From an uncultured Clostridia bacterium (GTDB taxonomy: Bacteria > Bacillota > Clostridia > Oscillospirales > Acutalibacteraceae): DNA of 48,632 nt. Of the stretch, positions 17,358 to 24,631 are shown in pieces (the stretch's first letter is position 1; every line of letters starts with the position of its first letter). The translations under genes were made by a program, and so were the position numbers. Below the pieces are notes generated by a model that worked only from the letters and a program-made list of their open reading frames with translations, did no database searches and was not told the origin of the DNA. The DNA is taken from assembly GCA_946499275.1 (NCBI GenBank), contig CAMMRL010000014.1, positions 1-48,632 of the forward strand, written 5' to 3'.

Positions 17358-17771
17358 TCAGTATTCCATCAAAGTGAACGAGATGTCCCATAAGCTGCTG
17401 TCCCGGTCGCCGGCATTTCCCAGCCGCACCAAGGTGCACGAACGGCTCTGCACAAACATTTCCTTGGTGGAATACAGCCCCTTCGTCGGGTCGTACCCCT
17501 CGCTGTCCGGATCAATCGTCGGGTCCAGGAACTTCACCTGCACCTTGTCCGGCTTGCTCGCCAGCAGAACCTTCGTGGCGTCCGCTCCGCTAACCCGCCA
17601 TGCCAGATTGATCTGACTGATAAACGCCCGCACCCGGTTGCGGATCTGTACCCCGCTTTCCGACTGGGAAGAATCCGCAGAATCCAGATCGTCAAACGGA
17701 ATTTCATACGTGGTCGGATTCGGCATGGGAACGCCGTCAATTTCAAGCAGGCACCGGTTGTTCTCTTGCAT
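17358..17771 (-). CDS. Small siphovirus tail protein (DUF6711-like)
   Basis: A 137-residue soluble protein: CLLEIDGVPMPNPTTYEIP, then RVRAFISQINLAWRVSGAD, and the C-terminus SLWDISFTLMEY. The pattern (a fixed two-residue ligand start, a Trp-containing central strand and a final aromatic strand) is that of small Dit-neighbour tail proteins, possibly DUF6711. ATG 17771 is preferred over an in-frame ATG 15 bases upstream because GGAGGGG stands at the right distance from it. It lies between the tape measure and the hub, a position suiting a distal tail connector. Confidence 0.62.
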   Translation of the reverse strand: MQENNRCLLEIDGVPMPNPTTYEIPFDDLDSADSSQSESGVQIRNRVRAFISQINLAWRVSGADATKVLLASKPDKVQVKFLDPTIDPDSEGYDPTKGLYSTKEMFVQSRSCTLVRLGNAGDRDSSLWDISFTLMEY

Positions 17772-17833
17772 TTCATTCCCCTCCATGTTACAATAAATTG
17801 GAATTTAATGGGATATTCGAAGGATCAACGGCG

Positions 17834-19180
17834 TTATGCCAAAACGCCGTTGGTTTTCAGCATTCGGCGCCGCTGGCTTTTCACGATATATTCGTCGAGC
17901 TGTTCGTTCCCGATGAATACCTGCACCACGGAGTTGGCTCCGCCCTTGCCCAAAGCGGAGGAGACCGCGCGGTAAACGCCGGCCGATACCGATTCGATGA
18001 TCTGGTCGTTGTTGACAACGGCGGTGCTTCCGCCGATGGTGCCGACCAGCTCGGGTCCAGCCTCACGGGCGATAAACATCTGCCCCTTGGCCGGAAATCC
18101 GCCCTGCGCAAATGTCGGTGGCGTAATCGTCGGGTTCAGTTCGGGAATGTTGACAAACGGTATTTTATTAATTGCCCGAATGATCGTGTTAATGGGACTC
18201 ACCAGCCACTGGAGCAGCTTGTTGAGCACATCGCAGACATCCTGCACCATGCCTTTCGTACCCTCCGGTATACTCTGCCAAAAGGCATTAAAATCACTGG
18301 ACAGTTTGTCCAGCAAGGTGCCCGCATCCTGCTCGGTCTGCGTCCACAGCTTGGCGTTGCCGTCTCCGGCCATACCCCACAGTTTATTAAACCCTTGGCC
18401 GATCTTGTTAAGCAACGTGGAAAAACCCGCATCGGTTGTTGACTGCAGATTGCCACTTCCCGTGGCGATATCGCCCCACAAATCGGCAAAGCCTTCGTTG
18501 ACCTGCGCCCAGTGACCGGAATAGCCCTCATACAGGCTGGCCAGCAGCTCCGCGGTGTCGGCGGTAACGGAGCTGTGTAACGAAACGTTTCCTTCGTCCA
18601 CACCGGTCCATAGTTCAAGGAACCCCGTGTCCAGCCCGAGCCAAAGCGCTTCAAAGCCCGTTTGCATCTGCACACAGAAGGCAGTCGTTGTGCCGCCTAT
18701 CTCTGTCCATAGGCCGGTGAATCCCGTGCCCAGGTTCAGCCAGAGCGCTGTAAATTCCGTTTGCGTGGCGGCGGAAAATCCCGCTGTGCCTTGGCCGACA
18801 GCGGCCCATAGATTCACAAAACCTGTATTGATCCCCAATAAAAACATGGAAAATTCTGCATTGGTCTGGTCAAAGAAGGCGACGGCTCCCTCGCTGAGAC
18901 CCAGCCATGTTTGGTTAAAACCCTCGCCTAAGCCGGTCCAAAGTAACGCGGACTGCTCATTTATGACCGTCAGTGTTGTGCCGAAGGCGGTCTCCACGCC
19001 CAAAAATGTCTCGCTGAACAGCTGCGATATCCCTTGAGCAGCGGACAGAAAACCGGCGTTCATCTGCGCGGCCGAGGAAGCAGCCTGGGCATTGAACTCC
19101 GCAAACACCGCCGCGGCCTGCTGCCGGAAGGCTTCCAGACCGGCCAGCGATTGATTTATATCCAAATTACGTGATGCCAT
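17834..19180 (-). CDS. Short tail tape-measure protein
   Basis: A 448-residue protein that would set tail length. Residues 42-305 consist of 24 uninterrupted 11-residue repeats of the form x-G-F-x-x-L-W-x-x-[LIV]-G, for example TGFTGLWTEIG and TGFEALWLGLD; aromatic residues at a fixed hendecad phase are known in tape-measure proteins. After a hydrophobic helix pair (LNKLLQWLVSPINTIIRAIN) comes the usual C-terminal motif FAQGGFPAKGQMFIAREAGP. No lytic enzyme domain is visible. At the known rule of about 1.5 angstrom per residue it predicts a tail of some 65-70 nm. ATG 19180 follows AGGAG. The neighbour upstream has a related C-terminus. Confidence 0.85.
   Translation of the reverse strand: MASRNLDINQSLAGLEAFRQQAAAVFAEFNAQAASSAAQMNAGFLSAAQGISQLFSETFLGVETAFGTTLTVINEQSALLWTGLGEGFNQTWLGLSEGAVAFFDQTNAEFSMFLLGINTGFVNLWAAVGQGTAGFSAATQTEFTALWLNLGTGFTGLWTEIGGTTTAFCVQMQTGFEALWLGLDTGFLELWTGVDEGNVSLHSSVTADTAELLASLYEGYSGHWAQVNEGFADLWGDIATGSGNLQSTTDAGFSTLLNKIGQGFNKLWGMAGDGNAKLWTQTEQDAGTLLDKLSSDFNAFWQSIPEGTKGMVQDVCDVLNKLLQWLVSPINTIIRAINKIPFVNIPELNPTITPPTFAQGGFPAKGQMFIAREAGPELVGTIGGSTAVVNNDQIIESVSAGVYRAVSSALGKGGANSVVQVFIGNEQLDEYIVKSQRRRMLKTNGVLA
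18266..19057 (-). repeat. 24 tandem hendecad codons in the tape measure
   Basis: The stretch encodes residues 42-305 of the tape-measure protein as 24 consecutive 11-residue units (33 bases each) without a phase break. Strong units contain Gly-Phe at positions 2-3 and Trp at position 7; every third unit is weaker (for example GTTTAFCVQMQ), giving a loose 33-residue super-period between residues 119 and 195. Confidence 0.85.
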
Positions 19181-19214
19181 ATGTATTGTCTCCTATCGTT
19201 TTTATTCGTACAAT

Positions 19215-20387
19215 TTAACATACGGTTGTGGCCAGCCGCCTGCCGTCCATATACACCTCCACATCGACTCCGCCGCCGAAACCACCCTTGCAACAGGCAG
19301 CCAAAAACGCTGCGGATACGCCGCGGGACACGGATTGCACGATTTGGTCGTTGTTAACTACGGCGTTGCGGCCGTTTAACGTACCAACAAGTTCCGGGCC
19401 TGCCTCACGGGCGATAAAGGTATGATCTCTAACGGGAAAACCGCCCTGAGCAAATGGAAGTGTTGAACACAAAAGCTCTCCAATTAGAATTCCAACTCCA
19501 AATGCTACGACTGCAGTAACAGGATTAGCTAACAAGGGCGCAAGTGTTGTTTGGAATGCTGTTTTAATCAATTGCATGAGGGCTTTAAATGCTGTTTTGA
19601 GCACAGTTTTCATGAACGCGGATATTATAGTAGTCGCTACGATTCCGACTGCTATCGAAAGGAAACCCATTCCCCAATTTTCCTCTTCAAAGAAGTCGGC
19701 TGCAATTGAAAATGAAGAAGATAATATCCCTAAAGGAATTGCAAGAGGTGCGGTTGCCACTCCCAGCTCGAGGCTTCCGCCGGTAACATCTAAAACGCCT
19801 GCTGTCAAGTCGCACGAGGCTTTTGCTATTTTTCCCAGATCGCCTGGATGTTCATTCAGATCCACAACAGCATTTGTAACTGAAAAAGTACCACCAGCTA
19901 TCTTAGCGGTCGGCGCAAGCTTGCCAAGAAATTTGCTTGCGCCACTGCCAGTTGTTTCTTTTACTGCATTGGCAATACTGGTTATCCCTTCTGTTATATA
20001 GGAACTTGCAGATAAGGAAACCAGAATTTTATTTGCTGTTGATTCGCCTTCAGATGTTATTGCTTCTTGTATATCGGTAGCACTGTTCAGTATTTCTGCA
20101 CCGGATGTAAAAACACTTAAAAAGGTAAACGCATCAGAAAATGCTAGCGCATCTTGTGCACGGATTTTTTCAATTGCTTTGGTAGGGATAACGCCATATT
20201 TTTCAGCGGCTTTTTCAGCAGTTTCTAATACTCCTTCTACATTTTCATATTTCGGAAGCCCTTTAACAAAAAAATCGAGAATATCTCCGGTAGACTCTAA
20301 CAATTTTGACCAGCTTGGCGCTCCCTCTAATGACGCCGGCACGTCTTTCTCCTCGTTTTTGCGAATCTCTAAATTTTCATCATCCAT
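19215..20387 (-). CDS. Chimeric protein with tape-measure-like C-terminal tag
   Basis: A 390-residue protein made of two unlike parts. Residues 1-310 are encoded by AT-rich DNA and form hydrophobic helical sequence (SITSIANAV-like segments, TTIISAFMKTVLKTAFKALM, TAVVAFGVGILIGELL). Residues about 315-390 are encoded by GC-rich DNA and repeat the C-terminus of the neighbouring tape measure: FAQGGFPVRDHTFIAREAGP, then AVVNNDQIVQSVSRGV. ATG 20387 follows AAGGAGGAG. It may be a second tape-measure segment, or a membrane-active cargo that uses the tape-measure C-terminus to enter the tail. No toxin domain is recognised. The composition break at the FAQGGFP border is visible directly; the cargo idea is inference. 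Confidence 0.6.
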   Translation of the reverse strand: MDDENLEIRKNEEKDVPASLEGAPSWSKLLESTGDILDFFVKGLPKYENVEGVLETAEKAAEKYGVIPTKAIEKIRAQDALAFSDAFTFLSVFTSGAEILNSATDIQEAITSEGESTANKILVSLSASSYITEGITSIANAVKETTGSGASKFLGKLAPTAKIAGGTFSVTNAVVDLNEHPGDLGKIAKASCDLTAGVLDVTGGSLELGVATAPLAIPLGILSSSFSIAADFFEEENWGMGFLSIAVGIVATTIISAFMKTVLKTAFKALMQLIKTAFQTTLAPLLANPVTAVVAFGVGILIGELLCSTLPFAQGGFPVRDHTFIAREAGPELVGTLNGRNAVVNNDQIVQSVSRGVSAAFLAACCKGGFGGGVDVEVYMDGRRLATTVC

Positions 20388-20469
20388 GCTGTCTCCTCCT
20401 TTCAATGGAAAATGTAATGATCGAGATAACAACTAACTACTTTATGGGATAATGGCAGGGGGACTAAAA

Positions 20470-21054
20470 ATGAAAATAACGGGCGAAATCGCATATAGGG
20501 TTTTTATTGCGTTTATTTTTGTTTTGAGCCTTGCTCTTGCAGGGGTGTGTATATCAGTGTTCCCGCCAGTACGGTTTTCTGGCTGCCCCGAACAGTCCGG
20601 GCAAGTGGAAGTCGTAGGAAAAAGGATAAACAAGTCTAGTAGCGCTTCTGGAAAAGGTACATATCGTCTTACCTATGAATTTATTGTTGCTTTTGCCTTC
20701 CCTGACGGTACGATAAAGGAACTTGAAATTGATTCTCATTCAGTAAACTCAAATAGAGAAACGGTCGAATGTTCTCGATACAACTCTATAGACGAGGGCG
20801 ACAGAGGCACTCTTATATACCAGGAATTAAAAGACATAGAAGAAAGATTTGAAGGACGAGAAGACGCCAGCTATTATGGAAGGCGGTTTATAAGCTTCGA
20901 AAAAGACATGGAATATGGCGGATTGAAGATTGAAGCAGTCAAAGTAGATTTTTGGTTGAACCCTTGGTTTTGGATCGCGTTGGGTGCAGTTATAATTGGC
21001 GGCATATTTCTAATGAGGATAGCTATTAAGCGCAACAAAAAATACGGCCTTTAA
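20470..21054 (+). CDS. Two-helix membrane protein in the AT-rich island
   Basis: A 194-residue protein on the strand opposite to the tail genes. One membrane helix lies near the N-terminus (YRVFIAFIFVLSLALAGVCI), then an extracytoplasmic beta-rich domain of about 120 residues (LTYEFIVAFAFPDGTIKELE), and a second helix at the end (PWFWIALGAVIIGGIFLMRI) with a short basic tail. This layout resembles DUF3592-like proteins. ATG 20470 is chosen because AGGGGGA stands before it; the in-frame ATG at 20452 has none. It shares the AT-rich composition of the adjoining chimeric gene and is divergent from it. It could be a lysogenic conversion, exclusion or immunity gene, but nothing proves this. Confidence 0.65.
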   Translation: MKITGEIAYRVFIAFIFVLSLALAGVCISVFPPVRFSGCPEQSGQVEVVGKRINKSSSASGKGTYRLTYEFIVAFAFPDGTIKELEIDSHSVNSNRETVECSRYNSIDEGDRGTLIYQELKDIEERFEGREDASYYGRRFISFEKDMEYGGLKIEAVKVDFWLNPWFWIALGAVIIGGIFLMRIAIKRNKKYGL

Positions 21055-21100
21055 GCGTGTTTCACCATATTCAAATTTGAGGTGAATATTGGGCATCGCT

Positions 21101-21750
21101 TCATTGCTTTTTCTTTGCTTTTGCATATTCCTCCACACGTTGCTTCATAATCCACCAGTCTTGCTGCTCTTTCTTTTCAAACAGAGACGGGAACGCTTCT
21201 TCGATGGTGGGAAACCTTTTCGGATCGTTTACCGCAATTCCCACTAATGCTGCCCCATTATAAGCGATCCATGCCAAACTCTTTGTAATCTCTAAGTTTT
21301 GTTCTTGCTTAACTTGAGCCACAAAAGCAATATCTCCCACTGTCATACCGCCGATATCTCGCCAAGGGATACCGGCGGTAAGTGCTGTGTGGAATAAATG
21401 TGCCGTATAGTCAGTCTTGGGGTCAGGAATCTTTATTCCTGACCCTTCCTGAAAAAACCCGAAGTCTCAAACAGTGCATTGATTTCCATCATCAGTTCTT
21501 CAATGGAGTGCCCCTCGTCCACATAATCATCAAACAGCTCTGTGGCTTTCTCCATCGTAAAGCCGGCATTCAGCGGTTGCATGGCGCCCCAGAGAATGGT
21601 GGTGATGGTTTCCACCATGTTGTCCTGAATCGTTTCCAGCGCCTTGAAAAGCGGCTTGCCCAGCTTCTTTTCGATCTGCATAATAGCACTGGCAGTCAGC
21701 CGCATTTTGTATTCCTCTCCGCCTACGGTCATGGTATAGAATTTATTCAT
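21101..21750 (-). CDS. Tail assembly chaperone, -1 frameshift fusion (GT type)
   Basis: This is the long product of the chaperone gene. Translation starts at ATG 21750, slips back one base at the GGGTTTT site (21460-21454) and continues to the stop at 21101, giving 216 residues. The -1 frame stays open through the sequence KIPDPKTDYTAHLFHTA and GIPWRDIGGMTVGDIAFVAQ, so the internal ATG near 21346 is not a separate gene start. In lambda the equivalent GpGT recruits tail tube subunits onto the tape measure. The extension is about 115 residues with a Lys-rich end (EEYAKAKKKQ). Evidence is the open frame, slippery heptamer, hairpin and gene order. Confidence 0.85.
21420..21460 (-). promoter_or_regulatory. 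Programmed -1 frameshift signal
   Basis: On the - strand the heptamer G GGT TTT (21460-21454) has the canonical X XXY YYZ form in the reading frame. Eight bases later comes a perfect 11-bp stem, GGGTCAGGAAT and ATTCCTGACCC, closed by the 4-base loop AAAG (21445-21420). Heptamer, spacer and stem match the lambda G/GT arrangement (there GGGAAAG). The zero-frame stop TAA falls at the stem-loop junction. Confidence 0.9.
21433..21750 (-). CDS. Tail assembly chaperone, short form (G type)
   Basis: A 105-residue protein made when the ribosome does not slip. It has the family look of siphovirus tail chaperones: FYTMTVGGEEYKMRLTASAI, then IEKKLGKPLFKAL, an acidic end (DDYVDEGHSIEELMMEINAL) and the C-terminus SGFFRKGQE. 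ATG 21750 follows GGAAAGGA; the upstream in-frame TTG lacks a ribosome site. It is encoded between the tail tube and the tape-measure genes, the conserved position. The stop TAA lies in the loop of the downstream hairpin. Confidence 0.87.
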   Translation of the reverse strand: MNKFYTMTVGGEEYKMRLTASAIMQIEKKLGKPLFKALETIQDNMVETITTILWGAMQPLNAGFTMEKATELFDDYVDEGHSIEELMMEINALFETSGFFRKGQE

Positions 21751-21831
21751 AACAATCGTCCTTTCCAATTATTGATAAAAGTAACCGGGGCCGGCCTTCC
21801 GCCGGCCCCGGCTTCTTTTTCCGTATCCGCC

Positions 21832-22257
21832 TTATGCGGTGGGATTGGTCACGGTAATGTCGCTATGGAGCACCATAGTAGCGCTGAAGGTCAACGCGCC
21901 GTTAAGGGTACCGGCGTCCATCTTAACCGAAGGAACCGCGTCAAATTGGTGCGCCGTGCCGTCCGGATACTCAATCTGGAAGGTGACCGCCTTCCCGGCG
22001 TCCTCCAGGCCCTTGAGCACACGATAGTTCGCGGTATCCGAGGAGTTGTCGTACAGGAACTTAAAGACCAGGTCGCCCAAGTCTTTCGTACCCGGCACAT
22101 ACTTCTTCACCTTGTCCGACAGAGTGGTAACGTCGATTTTTTCCGGAGCGCCGCCGAATTCCGGCACTTCCATCAGATATTCCAGCTCGGTAAAAGTAGG
22201 GGCTTCCGCGCTAGCTTTATAAGAGAATTTGGTATTGTTCGCAGACATTCTGGCCAT
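21832..22257 (-). CDS. Major tail tube protein
   Basis: A 141-residue beta-rich protein: TKFSYKASAEAPTFTELEYL, then EKIDVTTLSDKVKKYVPGTK, LVFKFLYDN and a C-terminus FSATMVLHSDITV. The LSDK...YVPGTKD pattern is characteristic of siphovirus tail tube subunits, which stack as hexamers around the tape measure. It is encoded just before the chaperone, as in most siphoviruses. ATG 22257 follows AAAAGGAG. No C-terminal Ig-like decoration domain is present. Confidence 0.85.
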   Translation of the reverse strand: MARMSANNTKFSYKASAEAPTFTELEYLMEVPEFGGAPEKIDVTTLSDKVKKYVPGTKDLGDLVFKFLYDNSSDTANYRVLKGLEDAGKAVTFQIEYPDGTAHQFDAVPSVKMDAGTLNGALTFSATMVLHSDITVTNPTA

Positions 22258-22272
22258 AATGCACTTCTCCTT

Positions 22273-22491
22273 TTAAACAGTCGTTTTCTTAATAAATTCC
22301 ATGGGAACGCTCTGAAAAGTATTGTCGTCCAGCACCACGATGCCTACAGGGACAACCCCTCCGGTCTCATCTTCCGCACTCTGTACGGCAACGTCGATCA
22401 AGGTGCCGGATTTCTCTGTTCCGGCAAACTCCAAGGTCGCCGGATCCCAATACCTGTCCAAAAGGCAGGTGACGGGGATATTATCTGTCAT
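22273..22491 (-). CDS. Small tail-operon protein, unknown
   Basis: A 72-residue protein, beta-rich, beginning TDNIPVTCLLDRYWDP and ending QSVPMEFIKKTTV. It has no membrane helix or recognised domain. GGGAGG precedes ATG 22491 and it sits 15 bases before the tail tube gene, so it is very likely expressed with it. A tail completion or terminator role would suit the position but is not shown by the sequence. Confidence 0.7.
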   Translation of the reverse strand: MTDNIPVTCLLDRYWDPATLEFAGTEKSGTLIDVAVQSAEDETGGVVPVGIVVLDDNTFQSVPMEFIKKTTV

Positions 22492-22497
22492 CGCTGT

Positions 22498-22767
22498 TCA
22501 CCTCCCTTGCGTGTCCGCGTTGGTATGCGGGGTATCGCCCGGCCGCTCATTGGATCGTTTCGTGAGATCCGACAATAACGTGTCTTTCGTTTCGGCGTCG
22601 ATTTCCCGTTTCAGCGAACACATTTCCTGATAAATCGTCAGATGCACCGCCGCCATACAGCGTTTCAGCTTTTTCTCAAACTCCTTTGTCAACCTCTCCC
22701 GCTCTCGAAATATCCGGGACGAGACAATCCGGTTGAGTTCCTCTTGGGTAAATACTTTTTTCGCCAT
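22498..22767 (-). CDS. Small charged tail-operon protein, unknown
   Basis: An 89-residue highly charged, helical protein, first gene of the tail operon. It begins KKVFTQEELNRIVSSRIFRE, continues with a coiled-coil-like RERLTKEFEKKLKR segment and ends in a polar, Asp/Thr/Asn-rich tail. The KVFTQEELNRIVSSR start resembles the C-terminal scaffold-like segments of phage structural proteins, so it could be the leftover of a scaffold domain. ATG 22767 follows AAAAGGAG. The leader upstream is about 170 bases long. Confidence 0.6.
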   Translation of the reverse strand: MAKKVFTQEELNRIVSSRIFRERERLTKEFEKKLKRCMAAVHLTIYQEMCSLKREIDAETKDTLLSDLTKRSNERPGDTPHTNADTQGR

Positions 22768-22915
22768 ATGTTACTCCTTTTAACGTCTGTCGACGGAATT
22801 TCCATGCAGCTTTTAACGCCGTTCCGCACGTTCTGGGCTTAATACCAATCAAAACATAATCGCGGTAGGATAAGTATAGGCCGAAATATTTCCCCTATCA
22901 GGACAAATGCATTTC

Positions 22916-23005
22916 AACTCAATTGATTGAGTTTGTATACACATTTTAGCGCTTTTGTTAGAGTTTGTCAACTCCAATTAATACAAATATTGAGTTAATT
23001 AACTC
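22916..23005. promoter_or_regulatory. Three operator-like palindromes at the tail promoter
   Basis: Three inverted repeats share the half-site GAGTT/AACTC: AACTCAATTGATTGAGTT (22916-22933, at the expected transcription start), GAGTTTGTCAACTC (22961-22974, covering the -35 box) and GAGTTAATTAACTC (22992-23005, upstream). Their placement across one promoter is what a repressor would use. No repressor gene lies in the window. The remainder of the gap 22768-23119 holds only the leader and the galM terminator. Confidence 0.7.
22943..22971 (-). promoter_or_regulatory. Sigma-A promoter of the tail operon
   Basis: On the - strand TTGACA (22971-22966) and TAAAAT (22948-22943) are separated by 17 bases. 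The -35 box is a full consensus match and the -10 differs at one place. It points to the first tail gene at 22767. The surrounding 250 bases are AT-rich and contain no gene. Confidence 0.85.
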
Positions 23006-23050
23006 ATATTTAATTTACATATATCCCTTCTAACAGATTTTTGACAATAG

Positions 23051-23080
23051 AAAAAGCCGCCCCTTTTCGGGCCGGCTTTT
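23051..23080 (-). terminator. Terminator of galM
   Basis: The hairpin AAAAAGCCG ... CGGCTTTTT with a GC-rich middle lies 40 bases beyond the galM stop; on the - strand it ends in a run of five T. It could also stop transcription coming from the + side. Confidence 0.8.
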
Positions 23081-23119
23081 TTATTCTATCCGCTTGTCCA
23101 GTTTGCTGCCGGGGTATCC

Positions 23120-24178
23120 TCAGCGACTGAAACGATACTCCGTCACAGAAACAAACCGTTCCCCCGCCCGGAGCAGGGGGGATGGGAAAGATGGCTGATT
23201 GGGGCTGTCGGGGAAAAATTGCGTCTCCAGGCAGAAGCCTTGGTTTTTGTGCAGCGGGCGGCCGCCTTTGTCTCCCGATTCCTCCAGGGCGTTCCCTGTA
23301 TAAAACTGCACGCCGGGAAGGTCGGTGTAACAGTCCAGCCGTACGCCGCTCGAGGGCGAATAGGCGGACGCGGCGTGCCGGCGGCAGCGGTTAAGCCCCA
23401 ATACAAAATTGTGGTCATAGCCCTGGCCGAGCCGCAGCTGCTCGTCCGCCATGTAGATATCCCTTCCAATCGCTTTCTCCTGCCGGAAATCGAAAGGCGT
23501 CCCCTCAACCGGCCGCAGCTCCCCTGTCGGGATCAGCCGCTCATCCACCGGCGTGAAAGTCTCCGCCGCAATCCGTACACGGGTATCCAGAATGGTATCC
23601 GTTCCCATTGTTCCTGCTGTGTGCGTACCATCCAGGTTGAAATATGCATGATTGGTCAAGTTTACTATTGTGTCCTGGTCAGACTCGGCGGTATAGGTAA
23701 GCCGGAGAGTGTCGCCGTCCACCAGGCGGTATGCCAGGGATACCGTCAAATTCCCCGGATATCCTTCCTCACCGTCCGGAGAAACGCGGGTGAAGCGGAC
23801 CGCGGGCTCTGCGCCGTCGTCCTCCACCTGCGCCGTCCACAGCCGTTTATCAAACCCGGTTTCGCCACCATGGAGATGGCCCACCCCTTTTTCATTACGG
23901 CCCACGTCGTACTCCCGGCCGCCTAGGCGGAACCGGCCTCCGGCAATCCGGTTGGCGTACCGGCCGACCGCCGCTCCCTGATACGACCCGCCGCCAAGAT
24001 ACCCTTCCAGCGTGTCGTATCCCAGAATACGATCTTCCCCGTCATACTCCAGCATCTGAAGCGTCGCGCCATAGGAGAGCACCGCGGCACGCAGCGACCC
24101 GCTTTGCAGGATATACCGATGGACGGGACAGCCTTCCATCGCCCCCCATTCTTCCACCATTACCGCTGAACGATTCAT
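23120..24178 (-). CDS. galM: Aldose 1-epimerase (galactose mutarotase)
   Basis: A 352-residue cytoplasmic enzyme that interconverts alpha and beta anomers of glucose or galactose. Family motifs are GAAVGRYANRIAGGRF, VGHLHGGETGFDKRLW, IVNLTNHAYFNLDG (catalytic His), GQGYDHNFVLG and FCLETQFFPDSPN (catalytic Glu). Length is normal. ATG 24178 is chosen because GAGGG precedes it and the family alignment begins there; the longer frame has no ribosome site. It is a single-gene unit with its own promoter and terminator. It may serve the glucan locus further on, since beta-phosphoglucomutase and phosphorylase pathways need the right anomer, but it is not linked to it. Confidence 0.95.
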   Translation of the reverse strand: MNRSAVMVEEWGAMEGCPVHRYILQSGSLRAAVLSYGATLQMLEYDGEDRILGYDTLEGYLGGGSYQGAAVGRYANRIAGGRFRLGGREYDVGRNEKGVGHLHGGETGFDKRLWTAQVEDDGAEPAVRFTRVSPDGEEGYPGNLTVSLAYRLVDGDTLRLTYTAESDQDTIVNLTNHAYFNLDGTHTAGTMGTDTILDTRVRIAAETFTPVDERLIPTGELRPVEGTPFDFRQEKAIGRDIYMADEQLRLGQGYDHNFVLGLNRCRRHAASAYSPSSGVRLDCYTDLPGVQFYTGNALEESGDKGGRPLHKNQGFCLETQFFPDSPNQPSFPSPLLRAGERFVSVTEYRFSR

Positions 24179-24237
24179 TGCATTCCCTCTTTTCTGTTCC
24201 TCAGCCCGTAGGCAATTTCCGTAAAGGTATCGCAGAC

Positions 24238-24266
24238 AGTATACTATAACCCCATGCAATACGCAA
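24238..24266 (-). promoter_or_regulatory. Probable promoter of galM
   Basis: On the - strand TTGCGT (24266-24261) and TATACT (24243-24238) are 17 bases apart, 60 bases upstream of the galM start. The -10 is one base from consensus, the -35 is weaker. Confidence 0.6.
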
Positions 24267-24573
24267 TCCGATTACAGCAAGATCATTTTCCCACCGATAC
24301 CCGTTCCTACTATTCCAAACCCGAATCGTATATCGACGCCACCCCCCTAATAGAAGTTGGTTATATGTGATTATGGTCCACGTTTTCTTGAACGGCCCGG
24401 CTCCTTCGCAGCCTTTTCCACTTCGTAGAACCGGCTGCCAGCAGGAATTCTGCACACAAAATCTGCGTTATCAACAGTATTGCAATGGTAACCATAGTAA
24501 GCCGTCCCATTTTTGGTATCAAAGACGCAGCCTTTTCATGTTCATAAAAGCGCTTATTTTCCCCTTGTCACCA

Positions 24574-24625
24574 AAAAACATAGGAAAGCCGATTCCTTTG
24601 CAGAAATCGGCTTTCCTATGTTTTT
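24574..24625. repeat. Perfect 21-bp inverted repeat (terminator-like)
   Basis: Bases 24574-24594 and 24605-24625 are exact reverse complements (arm core ACATAGGAAAGCCGATT) around a 10-base loop, flanked by A- and T-runs. It directly abuts the broken 5' end of the ABC ATPase relic. A strong bidirectional terminator of a lost gene, or the end of a small mobile element, would both fit. Between the galM promoter and this repeat (24267-24573) I see no gene. Confidence 0.75.
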
Positions 24626-24631
24626 CCCAAG

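Noticed and set aside
21101..21346. Separate 81-codon gene starting at an internal ATG
   Set aside because: The frame is open far upstream of that ATG and joins the chaperone through the frameshift site, so it is the -1 extension and not an independent gene.
12876..22767. Contractile injection system
   Set aside because: No sheath, spike or AAA ATPase is encoded. Tube, chaperone frameshift, tape measure and fibre order are those of a non-contractile siphovirus tail.
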